From Oscillospiraceae bacterium (lineage in GTDB: Bacteria; Bacillota; Clostridia; Oscillospirales; Oscillospiraceae): a stretch of DNA of 32,321 nt. A program made the translations under genes and the position numbers. Below the pieces are notes generated by a model. The model searched no databases, had not been told where the DNA came from, and saw only the letters and a program-made list of their open reading frames with translations. The stretch is taken from positions 1-32,321 of the forward strand of contig JAFSJZ010000084.1 of the NCBI GenBank assembly GCA_017449185.1, read 5' to 3'. Numbering within the stretch: the stretch's first letter is position 1; every line of letters starts with the position of its first letter. Shown here piece by piece: positions 23,755-30,467 of the stretch.

Positions 23755-25559
23755 AAAAATGCGCTGGTGGCTTCCTCCTCATACTGCCGTGTGTATAGCC
23801 GGTAATAGTGGCCGCGCGCGGCAAGAAGCTCTTCATGTCGGCCCTGCTCGATGATTCTGCCGTCCTTCACGACCAGGATGATGTCGGCGTTGCGGACGGT
23901 CGAGAGCCGGTGTGCGATCACGATCGAGGTGCGGCCGCGGATGATCGTGTCGATGGCGGCCTGGATCTTCTGTTCGGTGATCGTGTCGACGGAGGCCGTT
24001 GCCTCGTCGAGCACGAGGATGCGCGGATCGGCCAGGATCGCGCGCGCAAAGGAGATCAGCTGCTTCTCGCCCGTGGAGAGCATGTCGCCGCCCTCTCCCA
24101 CATCGGTCTCAAGGCCGTTTTCGAGCCGCGCGACCACCTCGTCGGCGGAGACGAGCTCCAGGGCCCGGGCGATCTCGGCGTCCGTGGCGTCGGGGTTGGC
24201 ATAGAGCAGGTTTTCCCGCACCGTACCGGAGAAGAGATGCGGCGTCTGCAGCACGTAGCCGATCGCGCTGTGCAGCCAGAGCTGCGAGCGCTCGCGCGCG
24301 TCGCGCCCGTCGATGAGCACGCTGCCCTCCGTCGGCTCGTAGAAGCGGCAGACGAGATTGGCGAGCGTGGACTTGCCCGCGCCGGTCTCGCCCACGATGG
24401 CGACGTTCGTGCCGAAGGGGATCTTCAGGTTGAAATGCTCGAGCACATACTCGTCCCCATCGGGATACCTGAAGCTGACGTCGCGGAACTCGATATCGCC
24501 GCGCAGGCTCTCCCAGTTCTCCTTTTTCGGCTCGAAGCTGTCGCCGTAGATCCTGACGACCTCTTCGCTGTCGTTCACGTCCGGCTTTGTTTCGAGCAGC
24601 TTTGTCAGACGCTCGATGTTGACCTGCGTGGTCACGAAGTCGGAGAAGGCGTCGACCAGCCAGCGGATGGGCTCCATCATGCCCTGTGCGTAGGACATGA
24701 ACATCGAGAAGGTGCCGACCTCGCTCCTGGCGATATAGCCGCCGCGCCAGAGCACGATGGCCAGCGCCAGCGAGGAGGCGAAGTTCATCGTCACGGCGAA
24801 CACGCCGCGCAGGCGCGCCGCGCCCACCGAGCGGCGGAGCATATTGTCGGTCTCGGACTTGAAGTCGTGCTCGATCTTGTCCTCGATGACCAGGGTCTTG
24901 ACGGTCTTGGCGCCGGTGATGCCCTCGTTGAAGTTCGAGGTGATCTTCGAGTTGATCTCGCGTATCTCCCGGTTGACGCGCACAAGCTTGTTCTGGAAGA
25001 TCGAGAAGAGCAGCACCAGCAGCGGCAGGATCGCCAGCACCAGCAGCGCCAGACGCGCGTTGACGACAAGCATCGCGACGATCGCGCCGATCACGTAGGC
25101 GATCTGCCAGACGCTGTCGATGATCGTCCAGGAGAACAGCGCGCCGATGCGCGAGGTGTCGGACATGACGCGGGAATGGATATAGCCCACGCTGTTCTGG
25201 CTGTAGTAGGAGAAGGACAGCGTCTGCAGATGCTCGAAGGCCGCGTTGCGCAGATCCTTGTCGAGCCGCACCTCCAGCCAGAGCGCGTTTTTAGCGGAGA
25301 TATAGTTGCTCGCGCCCGCAAAGACGATCACGAACACGTACAGCATAATGAAGGGCGCGAGCGTGTCGAGCGTGCCGAGCCCGACAAAGTGGTTGAGCGC
25401 GTAACGCTGCAGCAGCGGCGTGCCGATGTCGATGACGCTGCCGGCAATGCCGCAGAGGACCATCGTCAGCATCATGCCGCGGTATTTCTTCAGGAAGGGC
25501 AGCATCTTGCCGATGCCGAAGAACTTCAGCGAGCTCTTGTTTTCGGAGGGCTTCGTCAT
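23742..25559 (-). CDS. heterodimeric ABC exporter subunit with canonical Walker B
   Basis: A type IV ABC exporter half (605 residues): an N-terminal six-helix transmembrane domain (about 20-310) and a C-terminal ATPase. Walker A is GETGAGKST (390-398), Walker B ILVLDEA with the catalytic Glu519, the switch His is 550 and the signature is non-canonical, LSTGEKQ (494-500). That pattern marks the subunit that carries the catalytic glutamate in LmrCD/BmrCD-like heterodimers. The likely role is drug, lipid or peptide export; substrate unknown. The ATG at 25559 overlaps the stop of the upstream subunit (ATGA) and follows GAGGAGG. The last three codons and the stop lie in the dispersed repeat at 23591-23754, so the C-terminus (SKR) may be acquired. 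Confidence 0.93.
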   Translation of the reverse strand: MTKPSENKSSLKFFGIGKMLPFLKKYRGMMLTMVLCGIAGSVIDIGTPLLQRYALNHFVGLGTLDTLAPFIMLYVFVIVFAGASNYISAKNALWLEVRLDKDLRNAAFEHLQTLSFSYYSQNSVGYIHSRVMSDTSRIGALFSWTIIDSVWQIAYVIGAIVAMLVVNARLALLVLAILPLLVLLFSIFQNKLVRVNREIREINSKITSNFNEGITGAKTVKTLVIEDKIEHDFKSETDNMLRRSVGAARLRGVFAVTMNFASSLALAIVLWRGGYIARSEVGTFSMFMSYAQGMMEPIRWLVDAFSDFVTTQVNIERLTKLLETKPDVNDSEEVVRIYGDSFEPKKENWESLRGDIEFRDVSFRYPDGDEYVLEHFNLKIPFGTNVAIVGETGAGKSTLANLVCRFYEPTEGSVLIDGRDARERSQLWLHSAIGYVLQTPHLFSGTVRENLLYANPDATDAEIARALELVSADEVVARLENGLETDVGEGGDMLSTGEKQLISFARAILADPRILVLDEATASVDTITEQKIQAAIDTIIRGRTSIVIAHRLSTVRNADIILVVKDGRIIEQGRHEELLAARGHYYRLYTRQYEEEATSAFLSKR

Positions 25560-27385
25560 AGCTGCGCCTCCTCTGCCGTGCCGGACTGGATCTCGTAAAT
25601 GCTCTGATAGATCCCGCCCGCGCATTTGAGCTCGTCGTGCGTCCCCTGCTCGACGATGCTCCCGTTCTCAAGCACCAGGATCTTGTCGGCCTTGGAGAGC
25701 GTCGTGATGCGGTGAGAAATCAGGATGATCGAGGCTGTGCCGAAGCGCTCCTCAAGCCGTGCGCGGATCTGCGCGTCGGTCTCGGTGTCGACGGCGGAGA
25801 GCGAATCGTCAAAGATCATGATCGGCGTGCTGCCGGTCAGCGTGCGGGCGATAGCCGCGCGCTGCTTCTGTCCGCCGGAGAGCGTCACGCCCCGTTCGCC
25901 CACAAATGTGTCGTAGCCCTTGGCGAAGCTCTCGATCGTCTCGTCGAGGCAGGCGGCGGCCGCGGCGGCCTTGATGCTGGTCAGATCTGTGCCGTCGCAG
26001 CTGATGGCGATGTTCTCGCTGATCGTGCGCGAGAAGAGAAACGGCTCCTGCAGCACGATGCCGATATGCTTTCGCAGCCAATCGGTGCGGATCTCGCGGA
26101 TATCCACGCCGCCGACGGTGATCCTTCCCTTTCCCTCTTCGAGCGGATAGAGCTTGTCGAGCAGGTACATCATTGTGGACTTGCCGCTGCCCGTGCCGCC
26201 GAGGATGCCGAGCGTCGTCCCGGCCTCCATCGTGAAGCTGACGTCCCGCAGCATCGGCGGGCAGTTCTCATAGGCAAAGCTGACGTGCTCAAAGGCGATA
26301 TCGCCGCGGATCTCGGGACAGATCGCGCCGGGAGGATCCCGCTCGGCCTCGGAGTCCATGATGTACTTGATGCGCTCGATGGACACGCCGGCCTTGCTCA
26401 TCTCGGCGATCATGCGCCCGAGCATGCGGATCGGCCACATGAGCATGGCGTTGTAGGAGATAAAGGCCACGTATTCGCCTGCCTGCATCCGGCCGCGGAT
26501 GCAGAAAAGCGCGCCGAACACGACCACCAGCAGGATCTGCGCGCCGGAGAGCACGTCCGCGCTGCTCCAGTAGAGACTCATGATCGTGCCGAGTTTCTCC
26601 CACAGCGAGGTATAATAGGCGTTCTGCGTCTCGAATTTATCCCTTTCAAAGCGCTCGCGGCCGAAGGCGCGCACAACGCGCACGCCCGTGAGGTTTTCCT
26701 GCGCCATCGTCGAGAGCTTGCCCTCGTTTTCGTCGCAGTCCAGAAAGCCCTTGCGGAACTTTGTGTGGAAGTACAGGGAATAGGCGATGATGACGGGCAT
26801 CGGGATAAAGGCGATGAGCGTCAGCGGCACGTCCATGGAAAACATGAAAAGCAAACTGAGGATCAGCATGACGATGATCCGGAACACGTTCGTCAGCTGC
26901 TCGGAGACGAAATTCTTCATCGTGTCGATGTCCGAGGTGCAGCGCTGGATGATGTCGCCCGTGCGGTTTTTCATGTGCCAGGAGAAGGGCAGGTGCTCGA
27001 TATGCGAAAAGGCCGTGTCGCGCATGGTTTTCACCAAAGTCTCGGAGGCCGCTGTGTTGCTGACGCGGAAAATGTACTGGCTCGTCACCTTGACCGCGGC
27101 GACGGCCACGACGGCGAGCGCCATGACCCACAGATGCGCGCCGAGCCAGGCAAAGCCGCCCAGCGCATCCACGCGGCGCATGACCCAGGCGGGAAACTCC
27201 GGCTCCCTACCGCCGAGCGCGTTGTCGATCGCCGCGCGAATGATCTGAGGCGAGATCATATCCGCCAGCGCCGCCAGGGCGGCACAGAGCATGCTGACGC
27301 AGAACAGCCCCTTGCTGCCCTTTAAAAACCGCATCATCAGCGCGCGCGTTTCCCTGTTTTTTTGTCTCTTCTCGGCTTTTGTCAT
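25556..27385 (-). CDS. heterodimeric ABC exporter subunit with degenerate ATP site
   Basis: The partner exporter half, 609 residues from the ATG at 27385: six-helix membrane domain (about 20-330), then ATPase with Walker A GGTGSGKST (396-404), canonical signature LSGGQKQR (502-509) and His558. Walker B ends IMIFDDSLSAVD: Asp527 replaces the catalytic glutamate, as in the non-catalytic subunit of LmrCD, BmrCD and TM287/288. Its canonical signature would complete the active site of the other subunit. An in-frame ATG at 27421 would lie about two bases after the predicted transcription start, so the one at 27385 is preferred; leaderless use of 27421 remains possible. It overlaps the next gene by 4 bases. 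Confidence 0.93.
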   Translation of the reverse strand: MTKAEKRQKNRETRALMMRFLKGSKGLFCVSMLCAALAALADMISPQIIRAAIDNALGGREPEFPAWVMRRVDALGGFAWLGAHLWVMALAVVAVAAVKVTSQYIFRVSNTAASETLVKTMRDTAFSHIEHLPFSWHMKNRTGDIIQRCTSDIDTMKNFVSEQLTNVFRIIVMLILSLLFMFSMDVPLTLIAFIPMPVIIAYSLYFHTKFRKGFLDCDENEGKLSTMAQENLTGVRVVRAFGRERFERDKFETQNAYYTSLWEKLGTIMSLYWSSADVLSGAQILLVVVFGALFCIRGRMQAGEYVAFISYNAMLMWPIRMLGRMIAEMSKAGVSIERIKYIMDSEAERDPPGAICPEIRGDIAFEHVSFAYENCPPMLRDVSFTMEAGTTLGILGGTGSGKSTMMYLLDKLYPLEEGKGRITVGGVDIREIRTDWLRKHIGIVLQEPFLFSRTISENIAISCDGTDLTSIKAAAAAACLDETIESFAKGYDTFVGERGVTLSGGQKQRAAIARTLTGSTPIMIFDDSLSAVDTETDAQIRARLEERFGTASIILISHRITTLSKADKILVLENGSIVEQGTHDELKCAGGIYQSIYEIQSGTAEEAQL

Positions 27386-27429
27386 CGGGTTTCTCGTGAT
27401 ACTCCGTCTCAAAACAGTCATTAATGTGT

Positions 27430-27459
27430 ATTATACCCTGCCGCGCGCCTCCGCGTCAA
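27430..27459 (-). promoter_or_regulatory. promoter for the ABC exporter operon
   Basis: On the minus strand TTGACG (27459-27454), 18-base spacer, perfect TATAAT (27435-27430). It is back to back with the NUDIX gene promoter. Confidence 0.75.
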
Positions 27460-27461
27460 GC

Positions 27462-27490
27462 TTGAACGGAGAAGCAGAGCGTGCTATACT
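27462..27490 (+). promoter_or_regulatory. promoter for the NUDIX gene
   Basis: TTGAAC (27462-27467), 17-base spacer, TATACT (27485-27490). The GGGAGG ribosome binding site starts only about 5 bases later, so the mRNA leader is very short. Confidence 0.7.
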
Positions 27491-27511
27491 CTCCTGGGAG
27501 GTGATGCAGAG

Positions 27512-27985
27512 ATGCACGACACCAGCCTTTGCTATATTGAGCGCGGCGACGAGTATCTTATGCTGCACCGCGTGAAAAAAGCCGTGGACGAGAACGCCGG
27601 GAAATGGATCGGCGTCGGCGGCGGCTTCGAGGAGGGCGAGAGTCCAGAACAGTGCATGCTCCGCGAGGTCTCGGAGGAAACCGGACTGAGACTGAGCTCA
27701 TGGCGCTATCGCGGCGTCGTCACCTTTCTCTCAGACCTCTGGGGCGAGGAGGACATGCACCTCTTCACCGCCGACGGCTTTGAGGGAGAGCTGAAAGACT
27801 GCTCCGAGGGCGTTCTCGCGTGGAAGAAAAAGAGCGAGGTGCTCACTTCCCTGCCGATCTGGGAGGGCGACCGCATTTTTCTGCGCCTGCTTGCGGAGGA
27901 CAGGCCTTTCTTTCTGCTCACGCTGCGCTATCGCGGAGACACGCTCGTCGAAGCCGTGCTCGACGGGAAAAAACTGGAGATATGA
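27512..27985 (+). CDS. NUDIX hydrolase (8-oxo-dGTP diphosphatase-like)
   Basis: A 157-residue nucleoside-diphosphate-linked hydrolase. The Nudix box fits exactly: GGFEEGESPEQCMLREVSEE followed by TGL (about 37-59), with the metal-binding REVSEE. The N-terminus TSLCYIERGDEYLMLHRVKK resembles MutT/YtkD-type 8-oxo-dGTPases, so nucleotide-pool cleaning is a reasonable but unproven role. GGGAGG lies 10 bases before the ATG. It is transcribed alone, divergent from the ABC exporter, and ends at a bidirectional terminator that overlaps its stop codon. Confidence 0.92.
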   Translation: MHDTSLCYIERGDEYLMLHRVKKAVDENAGKWIGVGGGFEEGESPEQCMLREVSEETGLRLSSWRYRGVVTFLSDLWGEEDMHLFTADGFEGELKDCSEGVLAWKKKSEVLTSLPIWEGDRIFLRLLAEDRPFFLLTLRYRGDTLVEAVLDGKKLEI

Positions 27986-28021
27986 AAAAGCCGCAGTTCA
28001 GAAGAACTGCGGCTTTTTCAT
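27982..28021. terminator. bidirectional terminator between NUDIX and the minus-strand membrane protein
   Basis: An 18-bp perfect stem (27982-27999 with 28004-28021, loop agaa) with T-runs on both strands. It contains the NUDIX stop codon and ends 6 bases before the stop of the convergent gene. Confidence 0.95.
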
Positions 28022-28027
28022 GTGTTT

Positions 28028-28855
28028 TCAGCGAAAGCTCACGCTGTCGGCCAGCTCGAGCACCTCGCGCTCCACGCGCGCCTGGGCCTGCTCAGGCGTC
28101 TCCTTTGCCGCCTCCAGCGCGGCCGCGCGCGCGGCGGCCTCTTCTCTTTCGCGCGTCTCTTCCTCTTCCCGCTTCCGCTTGTCGCGCGCTTTTTTCTCGT
28201 GTTTCAGCACGGGGATCACCGCGCCGGTGAGCAGCGCCGCCGAGGCCACGATGCGTGCGATATCAAACAGCCGCGGCGCGTCCGGGTAGAGTGTGCCGAG
28301 CGCGGCGTCCGCGACACAGAAGACCGTCGCTCCGCCGAGCACCCACATCAGCGTGCGCCTGTTGAAGATTTTTTTCAGGGGCGTTTTCGGGAATACGGTC
28401 TTGACTGTGATCGCCAAGGCCGCGAGGATCATCAGCGCGATCACGATCCATTTGGCGATCGCCGCGCCGACGGGAGAGAGTACGCCGGCCCAAAGCAGCG
28501 AGGCAAGCGAGGTCAGCGCCCAGCCGACGCCCCAGAGCGGCACCGCCACACAGGCGCGCAGGATAAGCGGCATGCGCAGGACAAGCTCGCGCGTTCTGGC
28601 GCGCAGGCCGCCCTTTTTCTTTTCCTCCTCTTCTTCCGCGACGGCATCCTCTTCCTCACTGAGATCTCCGTCGCCGGGATCAATCTCGGCGTTGAGCGTC
28701 TCGACGATCGGCGGCGGCGCGAGCGCCGCGTCCTCCTTGAGGATGTCGGCGGGCGCCTCGAAGCTGCCGCCGATGAGCACGCCGGCAGCAGCGATCGTCG
28801 CAGCCGCCGTGGCCGCGCCCTTGTTTTTCATCTTGTCAAGGCTGAGTTTATCCAT
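28028..28855 (-). CDS. membrane protein of unknown function
   Basis: I do not recognise this 275-residue protein. A short Ala/Gly-rich hydrophobic stretch (about 13-31) follows the start, then a Pro/Ala segment and a strongly acidic run (about 57-77) ahead of KKKGGLRARTRELVLR. Hydrophobic segments near 95-120, 124-148, 163-180 and 190-210 indicate a multi-pass membrane protein. The last 60 residues are highly charged and probably coiled coil (KKARDKRKREEEETREREE). The start at 28855 (ATG) has GAGG 9 bases upstream; a TTG 9 bases earlier directly abuts that site. It has the strongest consensus promoter of the window and lies downstream of spoVAE, separated by a terminator. Confidence 0.8.
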   Translation of the reverse strand: MDKLSLDKMKNKGAATAAATIAAAGVLIGGSFEAPADILKEDAALAPPPIVETLNAEIDPGDGDLSEEEDAVAEEEEEKKKGGLRARTRELVLRMPLILRACVAVPLWGVGWALTSLASLLWAGVLSPVGAAIAKWIVIALMILAALAITVKTVFPKTPLKKIFNRRTLMWVLGGATVFCVADAALGTLYPDAPRLFDIARIVASAALLTGAVIPVLKHEKKARDKRKREEEETREREEAAARAAALEAAKETPEQAQARVEREVLELADSVSFR

Positions 28856-28888
28856 CCGCTGCAACCTCGTATTCTTTGATATATGTCT

Positions 28889-28917
28889 ATTATAGGATCA
28901 TTTTATACTCCTGTCAA
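28889..28917 (-). promoter_or_regulatory. consensus sigma-A promoter for the unknown membrane protein
   Basis: On the minus strand perfect TTGACA (28917-28912), 17-base spacer and perfect TATAAT (28894-28889). It is the only promoter in the window matching consensus at every position of both boxes. Confidence 0.88.
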
Positions 28918-28924
28918 ATCATGC

Positions 28925-28955
28925 AAAAAGAGGCTGCGGAGCACAGCCTCTTTTT
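28925..28955 (-). terminator. terminator after spoVAE
   Basis: aaaaagaggctg and cagcctcttttt form a 12-bp stem around a 7-base loop (28937-28943). On the minus strand it ends in a T-run, 14 bases after the spoVAE stop and just before the next promoter. Confidence 0.9.
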
Positions 28956-28968
28956 AGGTTTACATAAT

Positions 28969-29337
28969 TCATTTTTTGTCTTTTGCGCGGAACAGCAGCG
29001 CAGCGATCAGCGCGAAGAACACGGCCGCGCAGATACCGCCCGCCGCGGCGCCGAGGCCGCCGGTGAAGGCGCCGATCAGGCCCTTTTCCGCCACGGCCTC
29101 GCGCACGCCTTTCGCCAGCAGATTGCCGAAGCCCGTCAGCGGGACGGTGGCTCCCGCGCCGGCGAAATCCGCGAGCGGTTGATAGAGTCCCAGCGCGCCG
29201 AGCACGACGCCCGCGACGACGTAGCTCGTCAGGATGCGGGCGGGCGTGAGCTTCGTCTTGTCGATCAGAAGCTGTCCGATCATGCACAGCAGTCCGCCGA
29301 CAACAAAGGCCTTCAGGAAGGGAAGCATGATCTCCAT
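28969..29337 (-). CDS. spoVAE: stage V sporulation protein AE
   Basis: Small inner-membrane protein of the SpoVA channel that moves dipicolinic acid into the forespore and out during germination. The 122 residues consist of four hydrophobic segments. The opening LPFLKAFVVGGLLCMIGQLLIDKTKLTPARILTSYVV (from about residue 5) and the inner GFGNLLAKGVREAV and GLIGAFTGGLGAAAGGI are highly typical of SpoVAE (SpoVAEb type). It begins directly after spoVAD (stop and start separated by three bases), so they are translated together. It is normally encoded with spoVAC and spoVAD; spoVAC is not adjacent here. Expression is expected in the forespore (sigma-G), but no clear sigma-G promoter was found. Confidence 0.95.
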   Translation of the reverse strand: MEIMLPFLKAFVVGGLLCMIGQLLIDKTKLTPARILTSYVVAGVVLGALGLYQPLADFAGAGATVPLTGFGNLLAKGVREAVAEKGLIGAFTGGLGAAAGGICAAVFFALIAALLFRAKDKK

Positions 29338-29340
29338 GTC

Positions 29341-30354
29341 CTACACCTCGTTTTCGATGACCACAGCGTGGCAGATGGACGGGATGCTCTCCCCCTGCTG
29401 GGCGCTGGTGGGCGACATCAGCGCGCCGGTCGCGGCAAAGAGCACGCGATTCCAGATCCCCTTCTCCATCGCAGGCAGGATATGCGCCGCGAGCACCGAG
29501 GCGCAGCAGCCGCAGCCCGAGCCGCCGCTGTTCACGCCCTGCGTCTTCCGGTCGTAGATCAGCATGCCGCAGTCCATATACTTCACTCCCGTGTCGATCC
29601 CGTCTTTTTCCAGCAGCGATTGCAGGATATCGTGCCCGACCGCGCCGAGGTCGCCGGTGAAGACCGCGTCGTAGTCGTCAAAGTCCCGCTCCGTATCGGC
29701 AAAATGCGCCGTGAGCGTCGAGAAGGCGGCGGGCGCCATGGCCGCGCCCATGTTGTTCGCGTCCGTGATGCCCGCGTCGGTGATCATACCGGTCGTGACA
29801 TGCGTCAGACGCGGCCCCTCTCTCCTGCGCGAGAGGATGACCGCGCCGGCTCCGGTGACGGTCCACTGGGCCGTCGGCGCGCGCACGCCGCCGTATTCAA
29901 GCGGAAAGCGGTACTGACGCTCGGCCGAGCAGAAATGCGAGCCCGTCACGGCGCAGACATTCGCGGCGAAGCCGCCGTCGATGAGCATGGCGCCCAGGGA
30001 GAGCGCTTCCGCCATGGTCGAGCAGGCGCCGTAGGTGCCGAAATAGGGCACGGCCGTGTCCCGCATGGCAAAGGCCGAGCTGATGCACTGGTTCAAAAGG
30101 TCGCCCGAAAAGATATAGTCGAGTTTCGAGGGCGGGAGCTTTGCCTTGTCACAGGCGAGAGAAAAGCAGTCCCGCAGCATGCGCGTTTCGGCCTTTTCCC
30201 AGCTCTGCTCGCCGAAATAGGCGTCCTCTGAAATCTTATCGAAGCAGTCCTTCAGCGGGCCCTCCCCTTCTTTTTTCCCGCCGACGGCGGCCCAGCCGCG
30301 CAGCCGCGGAGGATCGGAGAGCGCGACCGTCTGTCTGCCCAGACGTTTGGACAT
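29341..30354 (-). CDS. spoVAD: stage V sporulation protein AD
   Basis: Soluble, thiolase-fold component of the SpoVA system that binds dipicolinic acid. The 337 residues match the family length of about 338. The opening KRLGRQTVALSDPPRLRGWAAVGGKKEGEGPL, DLLNQC, FGTYGACSTMAEAL (Cys111), SHFCSAERQYRFPLEYGG and the C-terminal GGSGCGCCASV are standard SpoVAD landmarks. The ATG at 30354 follows GAGGTG by 7 bases. The spoVAD-spoVAE pair shows the organism forms endospores. It follows the terminator of the oxidoreductase gene, so a promoter should lie in 30355-30410, but none fits a sigma-G consensus well. Confidence 0.97.
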   Translation of the reverse strand: MSKRLGRQTVALSDPPRLRGWAAVGGKKEGEGPLKDCFDKISEDAYFGEQSWEKAETRMLRDCFSLACDKAKLPPSKLDYIFSGDLLNQCISSAFAMRDTAVPYFGTYGACSTMAEALSLGAMLIDGGFAANVCAVTGSHFCSAERQYRFPLEYGGVRAPTAQWTVTGAGAVILSRRREGPRLTHVTTGMITDAGITDANNMGAAMAPAAFSTLTAHFADTERDFDDYDAVFTGDLGAVGHDILQSLLEKDGIDTGVKYMDCGMLIYDRKTQGVNSGGSGCGCCASVLAAHILPAMEKGIWNRVLFAATGALMSPTSAQQGESIPSICHAVVIENEV

Positions 30355-30414
30355 GAAAAGCACCTCGTTTGAATGAATCTGTGAGTAGCTTTCCCAAAAG
30401 CGCGCCGAATATGA

Positions 30415-30444
30415 AAAAAGGTATGGCCGAAGCCATACCTTTTT
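30415..30444 (-). terminator. terminator after the flavoprotein gene
   Basis: aaaaaggtatggc and gccataccttttt form a 13-bp perfect stem around cgaa. On the minus strand it is followed by T, 24 bases after the oxidoreductase stop codon. Confidence 0.92.
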
Positions 30445-30467
30445 CATTTGATATGTTCGTTCTGCGA

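Noticed and set aside
30355..30410. Sigma-G promoter ahead of spoVAD
   Set aside because: CATTCAA and CATATTC resemble a -10 box, but no GHATR-like -35 lies at suitable spacing, so none was annotated.
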